64,000 nt of DNA from Rouxiella sp. S1S-2 (GTDB lineage Bacteria; Pseudomonadota; Gammaproteobacteria; Enterobacterales; Enterobacteriaceae). Both the position numbers and the translations under genes were made by a program. Positions 51,624 to 59,540 of this stretch are shown here, one piece after another (the stretch's first letter is position 1; each line of letters starts with the position of its first letter). The DNA lies in assembly GCF_009208105.1 (NCBI RefSeq), contig NZ_WFKL01000001.1, positions 4,774,001 through 4,838,000 on the forward strand. The letters run 5' to 3'. The notes under the pieces were generated by a model that worked only from the letters and a program-made list of their open reading frames with translations, did no database searches and had not been told where the DNA came from.

Positions 51624-52328
51624 TCACCTAAAGCCTCCTGCCTCAGCGGTCGATTTTTTTTCAATATCGTGCAGTAAGGTGTGCAACATCGCCGCGTCCC
51701 GCTGTTCGAGAACGCCTAGTCTTTGATGCAGCCAGTCACCTAATTTTTGGTCATTCTGGGCATCAAGATTGACCAGTAAACGCGACACTCGCGCACGCAG
51801 TGCTTCAAGCTGACCGGCCTGGGCCTGAACCGGCTCTTTCTGCGCCAACTGATGTAAAGAAGAGAGCTGATAGCAGAACACCATTACCGCCTGACCCAAA
51901 TTTAAAGAGGGATAGTCAGCTACCATCGGAACGCCGGTGAGCAGGTCGGCCAGCTCAAGCTCCTCATTGGTCAGCCCGGAATCTTCGCGGCCAAACACCA
52001 GCGCCACGTTGTTCACCCAGCCTTGGCGTTCGGTCAGTTGAGTTTCAAGCTCCTGCGGCGTGCAGTAGTAGTGAAACCTGGCACGGCTGCGGGCGGTGGT
52101 CGCGACGGTAAAATCGATATCAGCCAGCGCGTCGCTAAGGGTGGCAAAATACTGGGCATTTTGCAAAATTTCACCTGAACCGTGCGCAACCCAACCGGCT
52201 TCCGGTTGTAAATGCGCCTGGCTCTCAACGATGCGCAGGGAGGCAAAACCCATGGTTTTCATTGCCCGCGCCGCAGCACCCACATTTTCAGGCCGTGCCG
52301 GGGAGACAAGAATAATATGAACCTGCAT
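51624..52328 (-). CDS. yjtD: SPOUT-family RNA methyltransferase YjtD (LasT)
   Basis: A 234-residue SpoU/TrmH-class protein (E. coli 228). It begins MQVHIILVSPARPENVGAAARAMKTMGF (motif 1 of the SpoU fold); motifs 2 and 3 appear as LVFGREDSGLTNEEL and PSLNLGQAVMVFCYQL. The family methylates 2'-O positions of tRNA or rRNA; the target of this member is not established. A C-terminal helical part resembles TrmJ. Position between thrL and arcA matches E. coli. Confidence 0.93.
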   Translation of the reverse strand: MQVHIILVSPARPENVGAAARAMKTMGFASLRIVESQAHLQPEAGWVAHGSGEILQNAQYFATLSDALADIDFTVATTARSRARFHYYCTPQELETQLTERQGWVNNVALVFGREDSGLTNEELELADLLTGVPMVADYPSLNLGQAVMVFCYQLSSLHQLAQKEPVQAQAGQLEALRARVSRLLVNLDAQNDQKLGDWLHQRLGVLEQRDAAMLHTLLHDIEKKSTAEAGGFR

Positions 52329-52699
52329 GAGCTACCTCTAAAAAATGACGATTAAAGACGACTGCCAAGTCGCCAATGAGATCTATTTTGGCCACGGACA
52401 ATCGGGATGACCCCAATTATAATTCACATCCGTTTAACAGTCTCTGAATATGTCGGTGCCCATTGTGCGGCAAAAAGCCTTCATGATTGTAATCAGGCAA
52501 TGAATAGCATCCTACTCGCCAATGGTCATTAATAGGGTTTAATAATCATAGTGATAAGTAAATTTGTACCATTTGTTAACTTTTTTGAAACTTAAAGTTA
52601 TTTAACCATCAAATATTTTTTAATAAACAGCAAAATGTAAGTATCAGGTGCCGGATTTTAAGTATTTTTCACCTTTCTGTTACCGTGCTACAATTGAAA

Positions 52700-52713
52700 T
52701 TGATATATGTCAA
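52700..52713. promoter_or_regulatory. FNR-like site upstream of arcA
   Basis: TTGATATATGTCAA differs from the FNR consensus TTGATNNNNATCAA at one position. It lies about 285 bases before arcA. In E. coli FNR activates arcA anaerobically from an upstream promoter. Confidence 0.65.
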
Positions 52714-52790
52714 CAAAGCGTAGTTTTGTTGAGTGGTAGTTTCGGTACTCGCTGTTATATTGCTGTTAATAGGGTTAGGATATGCGCCGC

Positions 52791-52895
52791 TCATGGTACT
52801 AACGGGACTGCAGGAAGTGATATCCCAACTGAGCAGGCGATGTTATTGCCGTTGATGGAAAGTGTACCAAGAACGCGTTTACGTACTTTAGTCAT
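52791..52895 (-). CDS. yjjY: Small protein YjjY
   Basis: A 34-codon frame starting ATG and ending TGA on the strand opposite arcA. Its N-terminus MTKVRKRVLGTLSINGNNI aligns with E. coli YjjY (MTKVRNCVLDALSINVNNI as I recall it), and E. coli yjjY occupies the same place, divergent from arcA. After residue 20 the two proteins differ, and this one is shorter (34 against 46). The function is unknown. Shared DNA could instead reflect conserved arcA leader sequence read on the other strand. Confidence 0.5.
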   Translation of the reverse strand: MTKVRKRVLGTLSINGNNIACSVGISLPAVPLVP

Positions 52896-52995
52896 GTGAA
52901 GAGTGAAACTGAACAATAAAAAAGTAGAATTGTTCAAGATAACAAAGACTTTTGTACTCCTATTTTCTATTTGTTGGCAATCTTAGGTAGCAAAA

Positions 52996-53712
52996 ATGCA
53001 GACCCCCCAAATTCTTATCGTCGAAGACGAGTTAGTAACACGTAATACTTTAAAAAGTATTTTTGAGGCAGAAGGCTACGACGTTTTCGAAGCCAATGAC
53101 GGTGCTGAAATGCATCACATTCTGTCCGAGAACAACATTAACCTGGTGGTGATGGACATCAATCTGCCAGGTAAAAATGGCCTGCTGCTGGCGCGCGAAC
53201 TGCGCGAGCAGGCGAATGTCGCCCTGATGTTCCTGACCGGACGCGACAACGAAGTCGACAAGATCCTCGGCCTGGAAATCGGTGCCGACGATTACATGAC
53301 CAAACCGTTCAACCCACGTGAACTCACCATTCGTGCGCGCAACCTGTTGACGCGCACCATGAACCTGAGTCCGGTTGGCGAAGAACGCCGTCTGGTTGAA
53401 AGCTATCGCTTCAATGGCTGGGAGCTGGACATCAACAGCCGTTCACTGGTCAGCCCAACCGGCGAACAATACAAGCTGCCGCGTAGCGAATTCCGCGCCA
53501 TGCTGCACTTCTGTGAAAATCCGGGTAAAATTCAGACCCGCGGTGACTTGCTTAAGAAAATGACCGGCCGTGAGCTCAAGCCACATGACCGTACTGTCGA
53601 CGTCACCATCCGTCGCATTCGTAAGCATTTCGAAGCCACGCCGGATACGCCAGAAATCATTGCCACTATCCACGGCGAAGGCTATCGCTTCTGCGGTGAT
53701 CTGCAAGAGTAA
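52996..53712 (+). CDS. arcA: Aerobic/anaerobic response regulator ArcA
   Basis: A 238-residue OmpR-family response regulator, the same length as in E. coli. The receiver domain (about 1-120) has the acidic pair in VEDE and the phosphorylated Asp54 in [10 protein letters not shown]; Lys103 is in [10 protein letters not shown]. The winged-helix DNA-binding domain follows. ArcB phosphorylates it under low oxygen, and it then represses respiratory and TCA-cycle genes. In this genome its downstream neighbour is creA. Confidence 0.98.
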   Translation: MQTPQILIVEDELVTRNTLKSIFEAEGYDVFEANDGAEMHHILSENNINLVVMDINLPGKNGLLLARELREQANVALMFLTGRDNEVDKILGLEIGADDYMTKPFNPRELTIRARNLLTRTMNLSPVGEERRLVESYRFNGWELDINSRSLVSPTGEQYKLPRSEFRAMLHFCENPGKIQTRGDLLKKMTGRELKPHDRTVDVTIRRIRKHFEATPDTPEIIATIHGEGYRFCGDLQE

Positions 53713-53807
53713 TCGCAGTTTCGGAGCAGGCTTAAGATTATCGAGCCACTGCTCGCCGAAAATAAATGAATCGTTAACACACGGGTTGCCAACCGGTCTG
53801 TAACTGT

Positions 53808-53838
53808 AAAAAAGGCCAGCGAAAGCTGGCCTTGTTCA
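53808..53838. terminator. Terminator between arcA and creA
   Basis: GGCCAGC (53814-53820) and GCTGGCC (53825-53831) form a stem with a GAAA loop. The T-run is strong for the minus-strand gene creA and weaker for arcA. Confidence 0.8.
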
Positions 53839-53848
53839 TGGCACGAAA

Positions 53849-54325
53849 TTAGCGAGTAGCCCAAGGAATAATCGGCACCGCGCTGATGGCATTCTTAGGC
53901 GAACCATCCACGACTTTGTCGGAATAGCTCAAATAAACCAGTGCGTTGCGTTTCGGATCATAAAAACGTACCACCTGCAATTTCTTGAAGATAAGTGACG
54001 TTCTTTGCTTGAAAACTACGGTCCCTTTGTCGCCGTTTTTCTTGATATCGTCAGAGACATCAACCGGCCCAATTTGCTGGCAAGAAATGGCCGCATCAGA
54101 CGTATCTTCAGCCAATCCCAGTCCACCTTTAATCCCGCCGGTTTTTGCCCGACTGATATAACAGGTTACATTTTTGACGTCAGGATCGTCGAAGGCCTCG
54201 ACCACAATTTTATGATCCGGACCAAACAGTTTGAACACCGTATCGACAGAACCAATCTGCTCCGCCTGAGCCACGGTGGAACACAGAGACAACATACCTA
54301 GAACAAAAATTAAACACTTTTTCAT
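53849..54325 (-). CDS. creA: CreA family protein
   Basis: A 158-residue secreted protein (E. coli 157). A signal peptide ([21 protein letters not shown]) precedes the highly conserved [43 protein letters not shown] region and [11 protein letters not shown] at the end. The function is unknown; in E. coli it is the first gene of creABCD. Here creB, creC and creD are missing and creA stands alone between arcA and rob. Confidence 0.95.
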   Translation of the reverse strand: MKKCLIFVLGMLSLCSTVAQAEQIGSVDTVFKLFGPDHKIVVEAFDDPDVKNVTCYISRAKTGGIKGGLGLAEDTSDAAISCQQIGPVDVSDDIKKNGDKGTVVFKQRTSLIFKKLQVVRFYDPKRNALVYLSYSDKVVDGSPKNAISAVPIIPWATR

Positions 54326-54536
54326 TGAGTTACCCCAAGTCCTTTTATTGATGAATAGACTAATCGTACCACTGTAACAGCTTGCGCAAGCTCACAAAGT
54401 TAAAATCTAAGAGCCACATTTTCTTCAATATCGCACAGTAAGCTAAAAAATATCTGCGAGTTTTACTGTTAAAAAATTGCTATCATGCACGGGTTCACAA
54501 CACTACGCGCCAATATTAGTTCAACGAGGATGATCT

Positions 54537-55406
54537 ATGGATCAAGCAGGAATCATTCGTGATCTTCTCAGCTGGTTAGAAACACATTTGGACCAGCCGT
54601 TATCACTCGACAACGTTGCAGCAAAAGCAGGCTATTCGAAATGGCACCTGCAACGAATGTTCAAGGATGTCACGAATAATGCTATCGGTGCTTACATTCG
54701 GGCTCGCAGGCTTTCGAAAGCTGCTGTAGCACTGCGTCTGACCAGTCGGCCAATTCTTGATATTGCCCTGCAATACCGTTTTGACTCTCAGCAGACTTTC
54801 ACCCGGGCTTTTAAAAAACAATTTGCACAAACTCCGGCACTGTATCGTCGTTCAGAAGATTGGCACTCCTTCGGGATCTGTCCGCCAATTCGTTTAGGCG
54901 CCTTCATTCTGCCGCAGCCAGAGTATTTGTCGCTGCCAGAGAAGCACCTGATAGGCGTGACGCAGAGCTATTCTTGCACCCTGGAACAAATTACTACTTA
55001 TCGTAATGAGATGCGCACGCATTTCTGGCGTCAATACATTGGTGAGTCATCGGCACTGCCGCCGCTGCTGTACGGTCTGCATCATTCGCGACCGAGCCAG
55101 GAAAAAGATGACGAGCAGGAGGTCATGTACACCACCGCCATCGAACCAAGCCATTTAACCGAGAATATGCAGGAAGGTCAGGAAATTGTGCTTAACGAAG
55201 GAGAGTACGCACTGTTTCGCTTCAAAGGCTCACCGGAAGCGCTGCAGGAGTTTATTTTAACCCTGTACACCACCTGTCTGCCGATGCTGAAACTGACTCG
55301 CCGCAAAGGTCAGGATATTGAGCGTTTCCACCCAATGCGCAAAGTTATGGGTTCCGAGCCACCAAAAGAGCTGGACTGCGATTATCTCATCCCAATCCGC
55401 CGCTAA
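54537..55406 (+). CDS. rob: AraC/XylS-family regulator Rob
   Basis: A 289-residue protein, the same length as in E. coli. The N-terminal AraC-type DNA-binding domain (about 1-110) has two helix-turn-helix motifs (LSLDNVAAKAGYSKWHLQRMFK and PILDIALQYRFDSQQTFTRAFKK). The C-terminal GyrI-like effector domain (about 120-289) binds bile salts or fatty acids. Rob activates the mar/sox/rob regulon, including acrAB, tolC and micF. Position between creA and gpmB is conserved. Confidence 0.96.
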   Translation: MDQAGIIRDLLSWLETHLDQPLSLDNVAAKAGYSKWHLQRMFKDVTNNAIGAYIRARRLSKAAVALRLTSRPILDIALQYRFDSQQTFTRAFKKQFAQTPALYRRSEDWHSFGICPPIRLGAFILPQPEYLSLPEKHLIGVTQSYSCTLEQITTYRNEMRTHFWRQYIGESSALPPLLYGLHHSRPSQEKDDEQEVMYTTAIEPSHLTENMQEGQEIVLNEGEYALFRFKGSPEALQEFILTLYTTCLPMLKLTRRKGQDIERFHPMRKVMGSEPPKELDCDYLIPIRR

Positions 55407-55498
55407 CATCTAATCAGACGCGACAGGATGTATGATTCCTGCCTGCGCCTGTTTAGTGTCGTGCCGCCCTGCTGAAAGCGACACTGTTATCCACACTA

Positions 55499-56146
55499 TT
55501 ACCGCTGAAGTTCGTCTAATGCGGGCTGCTCAAGATGTGCAACATCGCCCGCCGTTTCAACGATCCATCCCGATGCCAGCCAGGCGCTTTGCTGATGATC
55601 CACGCGAGAAATTGAGCAGTTACGCAAACGCAAACGACGCTCGGCATAGGCCGGTAATCCTAAAATAGTGCTGATAAGGCAACCCAGCGCAATACCGTGA
55701 CTCACCAGCAGCGGCTTGCTGCCCTCCGGCAGGTTCAGGCAACTTTCCAGCGCCTCACGCATGCGTGCCGCCAGCTCGTTCATGGTTTCACCTTGGGGAA
55801 TACGCCCCTCTGGCGTACCGTCAACCATCTGCTTGCGCCACAGCTCTTCTTCAGGGTTCAATCCGTCAAGGTTGCGGGTTTCCAGCACGCCCATGTGCAG
55901 CTCACGCAGGCGCGGGTCGGTAATGACCTTACAGCCACAGGCGTCAGCGATAATTTCTGCCGTGCGTTTAGTACGACCTAGATCGCTGGCTATCACATGT
56001 GTGATACCCTCGTTGCGCACTCTCTCGGCAACTTGTTGTGCCTGAAAGGTCCCTTTTTCAGTTAATGGACTGTCGGACTGCCCTTGAATTCGGCGGGCGG
56101 CATTCCATTCAGTTTCGCCGTGACGGACGAGATATACCTGTAACAT
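55499..56146 (-). CDS. gpmB: Phosphoglycerate-mutase-like phosphatase GpmB
   Basis: A 215-residue histidine-phosphatase-superfamily protein, the same length as in E. coli (YtjC). The phospho-histidine motif is VYLVRHGETEWNAARRIQGQ (His9), and LLVSHGIALGCLI holds the second active-site His. It was named for resemblance to phosphoglycerate mutase, but the physiological substrate is uncertain. It is divergent from yjjX. Confidence 0.94.
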   Translation of the reverse strand: MLQVYLVRHGETEWNAARRIQGQSDSPLTEKGTFQAQQVAERVRNEGITHVIASDLGRTKRTAEIIADACGCKVITDPRLRELHMGVLETRNLDGLNPEEELWRKQMVDGTPEGRIPQGETMNELAARMREALESCLNLPEGSKPLLVSHGIALGCLISTILGLPAYAERRLRLRNCSISRVDHQQSAWLASGWIVETAGDVAHLEQPALDELQR

Positions 56147-56196
56147 GAGTGTTTTCCGTTATACTGCGTGAAATAAGCTTAAGGACAATGAAATCT

Positions 56197-56730
56197 ATGT
56201 ATCACGTTATCGCTGCTACCACTAACCCGGCAAAAATTAACGCAATTGCCATGGCTTTTGAAGATATCTTCGGTGCCGACACCTTTCGTATTGAAGGCAT
56301 TGACGTCGACAGCGGCGTACCTGAGCAACCTATCGGCAACATTGAAACCCGTACCGGCGCAAGACATCGCGTCATCAGCGCCCGCCAGGTTCGTCCTGAA
56401 GCAGACTTTTGGGTAGGCATAGAGGCCGGTATCGAAGACAACATGACCTTCGCCTGGATGGTGATTGAAAACATGCACCAGCGCGGCGAATCTCGCTCAG
56501 CGAGCCTAATGTTGCCTGAAATTATATTACAAGAGATCAATCAAGGGAGTGAATTAGGCGACGAAATGGAAAAACTCTCGGGAATTGCCGAAGTAAAACG
56601 CAAAGGCGGCGCTATCGGAATTTTTACCGCGGGTAAACTGACGCGTACCAGCGTTTATCATCAGGCACTGGTGCTCGCCCTGTCGCCCTTTCATAATGCT
56701 ATTTACCAGACTCGCTCACAGACGCACTAA
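56197..56730 (+). CDS. yjjX: Inosine/xanthosine triphosphatase YjjX
   Basis: A 177-residue house-cleaning NTPase (E. coli 170) that hydrolyses ITP and XTP. The start [21 protein letters not shown] carries the family nucleotide-binding motif; [24 protein letters not shown] and [28 protein letters not shown] are conserved. The ATG at 56197 fits the family; an ATG at 56188 would add three residues but lies only two bases from the AAGGA motif. It converges on trpR. Confidence 0.93.
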   Translation: MYHVIAATTNPAKINAIAMAFEDIFGADTFRIEGIDVDSGVPEQPIGNIETRTGARHRVISARQVRPEADFWVGIEAGIEDNMTFAWMVIENMHQRGESRSASLMLPEIILQEINQGSELGDEMEKLSGIAEVKRKGGAIGIFTAGKLTRTSVYHQALVLALSPFHNAIYQTRSQTH

Positions 56731-56748
56731 GAGTGCTCAAGCGGGTGC

Positions 56749-57093
56749 TTACGGCTGTTTCTCGCCGTCTGCAGAATCGAGCAACTGCGCTGCCAGCCAG
56801 GCTTTAAGCTCCGGCGGCGCGGATTTTAAACCGTTAGAGCCGCGGGTTATCGTTGCTATCCCTGCCCCCAACTGATTTTTGAGCTCGCGCTGGCTCAATT
56901 CGCCCTTCATCAACTCTTCGATAATTCTCAATCGCGTTCCCAGCGCCGTGCGTTCGTCAGGCGTCAGAAAAAGCTGTAGCAGAGAATAGTGCAGATTTTC
57001 AGCAAAAGATTGCTGCAGCAATGCCATAAAGGATTGCCAGTCTTCATTGCCTTGTTGAGAAAGAGCCGGGTCGTTTAAAGAAATTTGTGCCAT
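56749..57093 (-). CDS. trpR: Trp operon repressor TrpR
   Basis: A 114-residue all-helical repressor (E. coli 108). The core [41 protein letters not shown] stretch contains the helix-turn-helix, with [11 protein letters not shown] as recognition helix. With bound tryptophan it represses trp, aroH, mtr and its own gene. A matching operator lies 13-30 bases upstream. The C-terminus has a short extension ending DSADGEKQP. Confidence 0.95.
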   Translation of the reverse strand: MAQISLNDPALSQQGNEDWQSFMALLQQSFAENLHYSLLQLFLTPDERTALGTRLRIIEELMKGELSQRELKNQLGAGIATITRGSNGLKSAPPELKAWLAAQLLDSADGEKQP

Positions 57094-57105
57094 CAATGCG
57101 CTGCC

Positions 57106-57123
57106 ATACTATTGAACTAGTAC
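57106..57123. promoter_or_regulatory. TrpR operator upstream of trpR
   Basis: The reverse strand reads GTACTAGTTCAATAGTAT. The left half is identical to the trp operator consensus GNACTAGTTAACTAGTNC and the right half is degenerate. Placement just before trpR indicates autoregulation, as in E. coli. Confidence 0.85.
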
Positions 57124-57149
57124 AGCAGCATATCATATTGATGCAAAGA

Positions 57150-59078
57150 TCAATAACGCCTCTGCCACTCCGCATCCGTTAAGATTTTGGCTGGCTGATG
57201 TAAAAAGTAGCGATAAAACGCATCATACGCTAACACATTTTTAACATATCGGCGAGTTTCCGAGAAAGGAATACTCTCGACAAACGCCACAGCATCAACC
57301 TGTCCCTGTGTATTACCCAACCAGGTATTCACTCGCGATGGGCCAGCATTGTAGGCAGCACTCGACAGAATACGGTTGCGGCCGAACATCTGATATACGT
57401 ACTCCAGATAACCGGTACCGATAGTGATATTGGTTTGCGGATCAAACAGCTGACTGCTGTTGGTATAGCCCGGAATGCCGTTCATCTGCACCGTATGCTG
57501 AGCCGTAGCCGGCATCAGCTGCATCAGTCCGGAAGCACCGACCGGGGATCGCGCCTGTGGATTCCATGCGCTTTCCTGACGCGCAATGGCCATCGCATAA
57601 CTCTGTGTTATCCCTTTATTTTCAGTGGCCTGGCGGAATTCAGGCGACCAGGCCAGCGGGAAACGCTCCTGCAATGAGTCCCACAGCTTGCCCGCAATGG
57701 TGGCCTGCACACTAAGCTCGGGCCAGCCTTTTTCAAAGGCGTAGCGCGCTAGCGCTTCCTGCTGCGGCCTGCTGCGGCTCAGCACCAGATAGGTCCATTC
57801 CGTTCTCGCCAGATTGTCCATATTCCAGTACATCAATTCGCGAACGCGAACCACTTCCGCCAGCTTGTCGAAGCTGGCATCCGGCTTCGGTGCTACGTCG
57901 ATAGTCAATGGATAGGCCACGTTCAGCTTCTGCGCCGCGGCCATCGGATAGAACCCGCGGCCCTGCATCAAGGTGCGTAAAATACTTTCCGCTTCGGCGC
58001 GTTTACCCTGATCCATGAGAACTGAAGCGTGCCAGTAGCGCCATTCATCTTCCTGCATCGCGTCGGCGGGCAGCTGCTGCATCCAGCGCGCCAGCCCTTT
58101 TCTGTCACCACTGGCCAGCGACATACGAATTCGGCGCTCAACCAACGAGGTGGAGTGACTGCGTAAAATTACGTTATCGCGCCAGGCGGCCTGCTCCGGC
58201 GTGGCATCGTTGCCCATATAACGCCAGGCGACAGCCTCTTCCAGCGCAAGACGGTCGCTGTCGTCCATCTTCTGCAAACGAGCAAGCACCGGCAGCATTG
58301 AGCGGGCATTTTCAACGTCAGTACTGACCACGCGAGAAAAGGCGATCGTCACGGCGTTGCGGGTGAAATCGGTCGGCCCCACGGTGCGGGCAAAGCTTTC
58401 AATACTGCTAGGATCGTTCTGCAGTTTGACCAACGCATCGCTCATTGTCTGATAATCCGGCGGCAGCTGTTTGGCCAGATAGTTGACCAAATTGGTATTG
58501 CCGGCTTTCATTGCCAGCCCAATACGTTGCAGCGTAGTCAATGCAGTTTGGTTTCCAGCCTGCTGCCAGACGGTGAACAGTTTATCGCATGAGGTGGGCA
58601 GCGAGGTGCCGGTCAGCCAGATATCTTTGGCACCGTCAAAGGCAACCTGCTGCTGGCCGGTGGACCATTTGGCGAAATAGTAGTTACAGCGTGCAGCAAC
58701 CGGCTTGGGTGCCTGTGGGCTAAAGGCCAATAGCCCCTGCCAGTCCTGTCGGCTTGCCAGTTCGTTAACAAAACGCGCAGGTAAAGAACGGGCAGGAGGC
58801 AGCGTTGGATTTGCCTGAACAAACGCCGTCACCTGCTGCGGTGTCGCTGTCGCGATATTTTGCGTGAGCTGGCGATATTCCAGATACGGATATAAAGGGT
58901 AGTCGGTCAGTGTGGGCATCAATTGACTGACCACGTCTAACTGATTCGCATCCCAGGCCTGTTTAATCTGCGTATAACGCTGACGTTGGGCATCCAGAGA
59001 GTCAGCCTTGGCCGCTCCGGTTGCCGTGGTTAACAACAGTCCTACTGCAAGAAATCGCCACTTGTCCGCCTTGACCAT
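57150..59078 (-). CDS. slt: Soluble lytic murein transglycosylase Slt70
   Basis: A 642-residue periplasmic enzyme (E. coli 645). A signal peptide ends near GAAKA. The long superhelical U- and L-domains (about 30-460) form a ring, and the C-terminal lysozyme-like domain carries the catalytic Glu in SYAMAIARQESAWNPQARSPVGASGLMQLMP, with SSAAYNAGPSRVNTWLG near the end. It cleaves peptidoglycan with formation of 1,6-anhydromuropeptides. The ATG at 59078, preceded by AAGG, was preferred over a TTG 15 codons upstream because it restores a normal signal peptide. Confidence 0.95.
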   Translation of the reverse strand: MVKADKWRFLAVGLLLTTATGAAKADSLDAQRQRYTQIKQAWDANQLDVVSQLMPTLTDYPLYPYLEYRQLTQNIATATPQQVTAFVQANPTLPPARSLPARFVNELASRQDWQGLLAFSPQAPKPVAARCNYYFAKWSTGQQQVAFDGAKDIWLTGTSLPTSCDKLFTVWQQAGNQTALTTLQRIGLAMKAGNTNLVNYLAKQLPPDYQTMSDALVKLQNDPSSIESFARTVGPTDFTRNAVTIAFSRVVSTDVENARSMLPVLARLQKMDDSDRLALEEAVAWRYMGNDATPEQAAWRDNVILRSHSTSLVERRIRMSLASGDRKGLARWMQQLPADAMQEDEWRYWHASVLMDQGKRAEAESILRTLMQGRGFYPMAAAQKLNVAYPLTIDVAPKPDASFDKLAEVVRVRELMYWNMDNLARTEWTYLVLSRSRPQQEALARYAFEKGWPELSVQATIAGKLWDSLQERFPLAWSPEFRQATENKGITQSYAMAIARQESAWNPQARSPVGASGLMQLMPATAQHTVQMNGIPGYTNSSQLFDPQTNITIGTGYLEYVYQMFGRNRILSSAAYNAGPSRVNTWLGNTQGQVDAVAFVESIPFSETRRYVKNVLAYDAFYRYFLHQPAKILTDAEWQRRY

Positions 59079-59540
59079 ACTTACCTTTATCCCCGCTGAT
59101 TGTGTTGCTGACTGCTTACTCAAAAGCCAGGCTTTGAGGGCAAAACTGCCCAGCCGCCATTGATAGACACTGCATACGCTAATCTATTCACCGCGATAAA
59201 TGAAGAAATGCCCTTCCGGCGTCACAAACTTTACACAGTTTGAAGAACTCAGCATCATTTTACCTCCTCCGGCCCCTCCCCCGCCAAGTGAGGTTCGCCG
59301 TCTTCATTTTGCAGAACGGGCGCGTACTTAAGAATAGGCTTCTTCAATACCACAACCTAGTGCAGATCTATTTGGCGTTGGGGGGTGAGAGTTGGGCTGA
59401 AACAGGCTAAACTTCGCAGTCGGAACATATCTCAGTCATGCCGCAGTCAGGCGGGACTGGCTCTAATCTGCCGGTATGCGCGCAGTGTCAACCTGACCTG
59501 CTGACTGCGACCGGCCTGCAAGCAAGAGGCTCAAAACAAC
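59079..59540. other. Intergenic region between divergent slt and ettA
   Basis: This 462-base spacer holds the slt and ettA promoters. Near ettA it contains an unusual set of complementary segments (59414-59510). No gene or mobile element is recognisable. Confidence 0.5.
59414..59510 (+). promoter_or_regulatory. Possible structured leader of ettA
   Basis: CTGACTGCG (59501-59509) is the perfect complement of CGCAGTCAG (59442-59450). An overlapping GACTGCGA (59503-59510) also pairs with TCGCAGTC further upstream (59414-59421). The two pairings are mutually exclusive, so the RNA could fold in alternative ways 30 bases before the GTG start. This is read from sequence only. Confidence 0.4.

Larger units (their letters stand above)
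52329..52995. other. arcA control region
   Basis: This 667-base, AT-rich stretch separates yjtD from arcA. It contains a tiny minus-strand yjjY homologue (52791-52895) and an FNR-like palindrome (52700-52713). It probably encodes a long arcA leader transcript with several promoters, as in E. coli. An 83-codon plus-strand frame overlapping yjjY has no recognisable product. Confidence 0.6.

Noticed and set aside
52648..52899. 83-codon plus-strand frame upstream of arcA
   Set aside because: No similarity or ribosome-binding site; it overlaps the better supported minus-strand yjjY frame.
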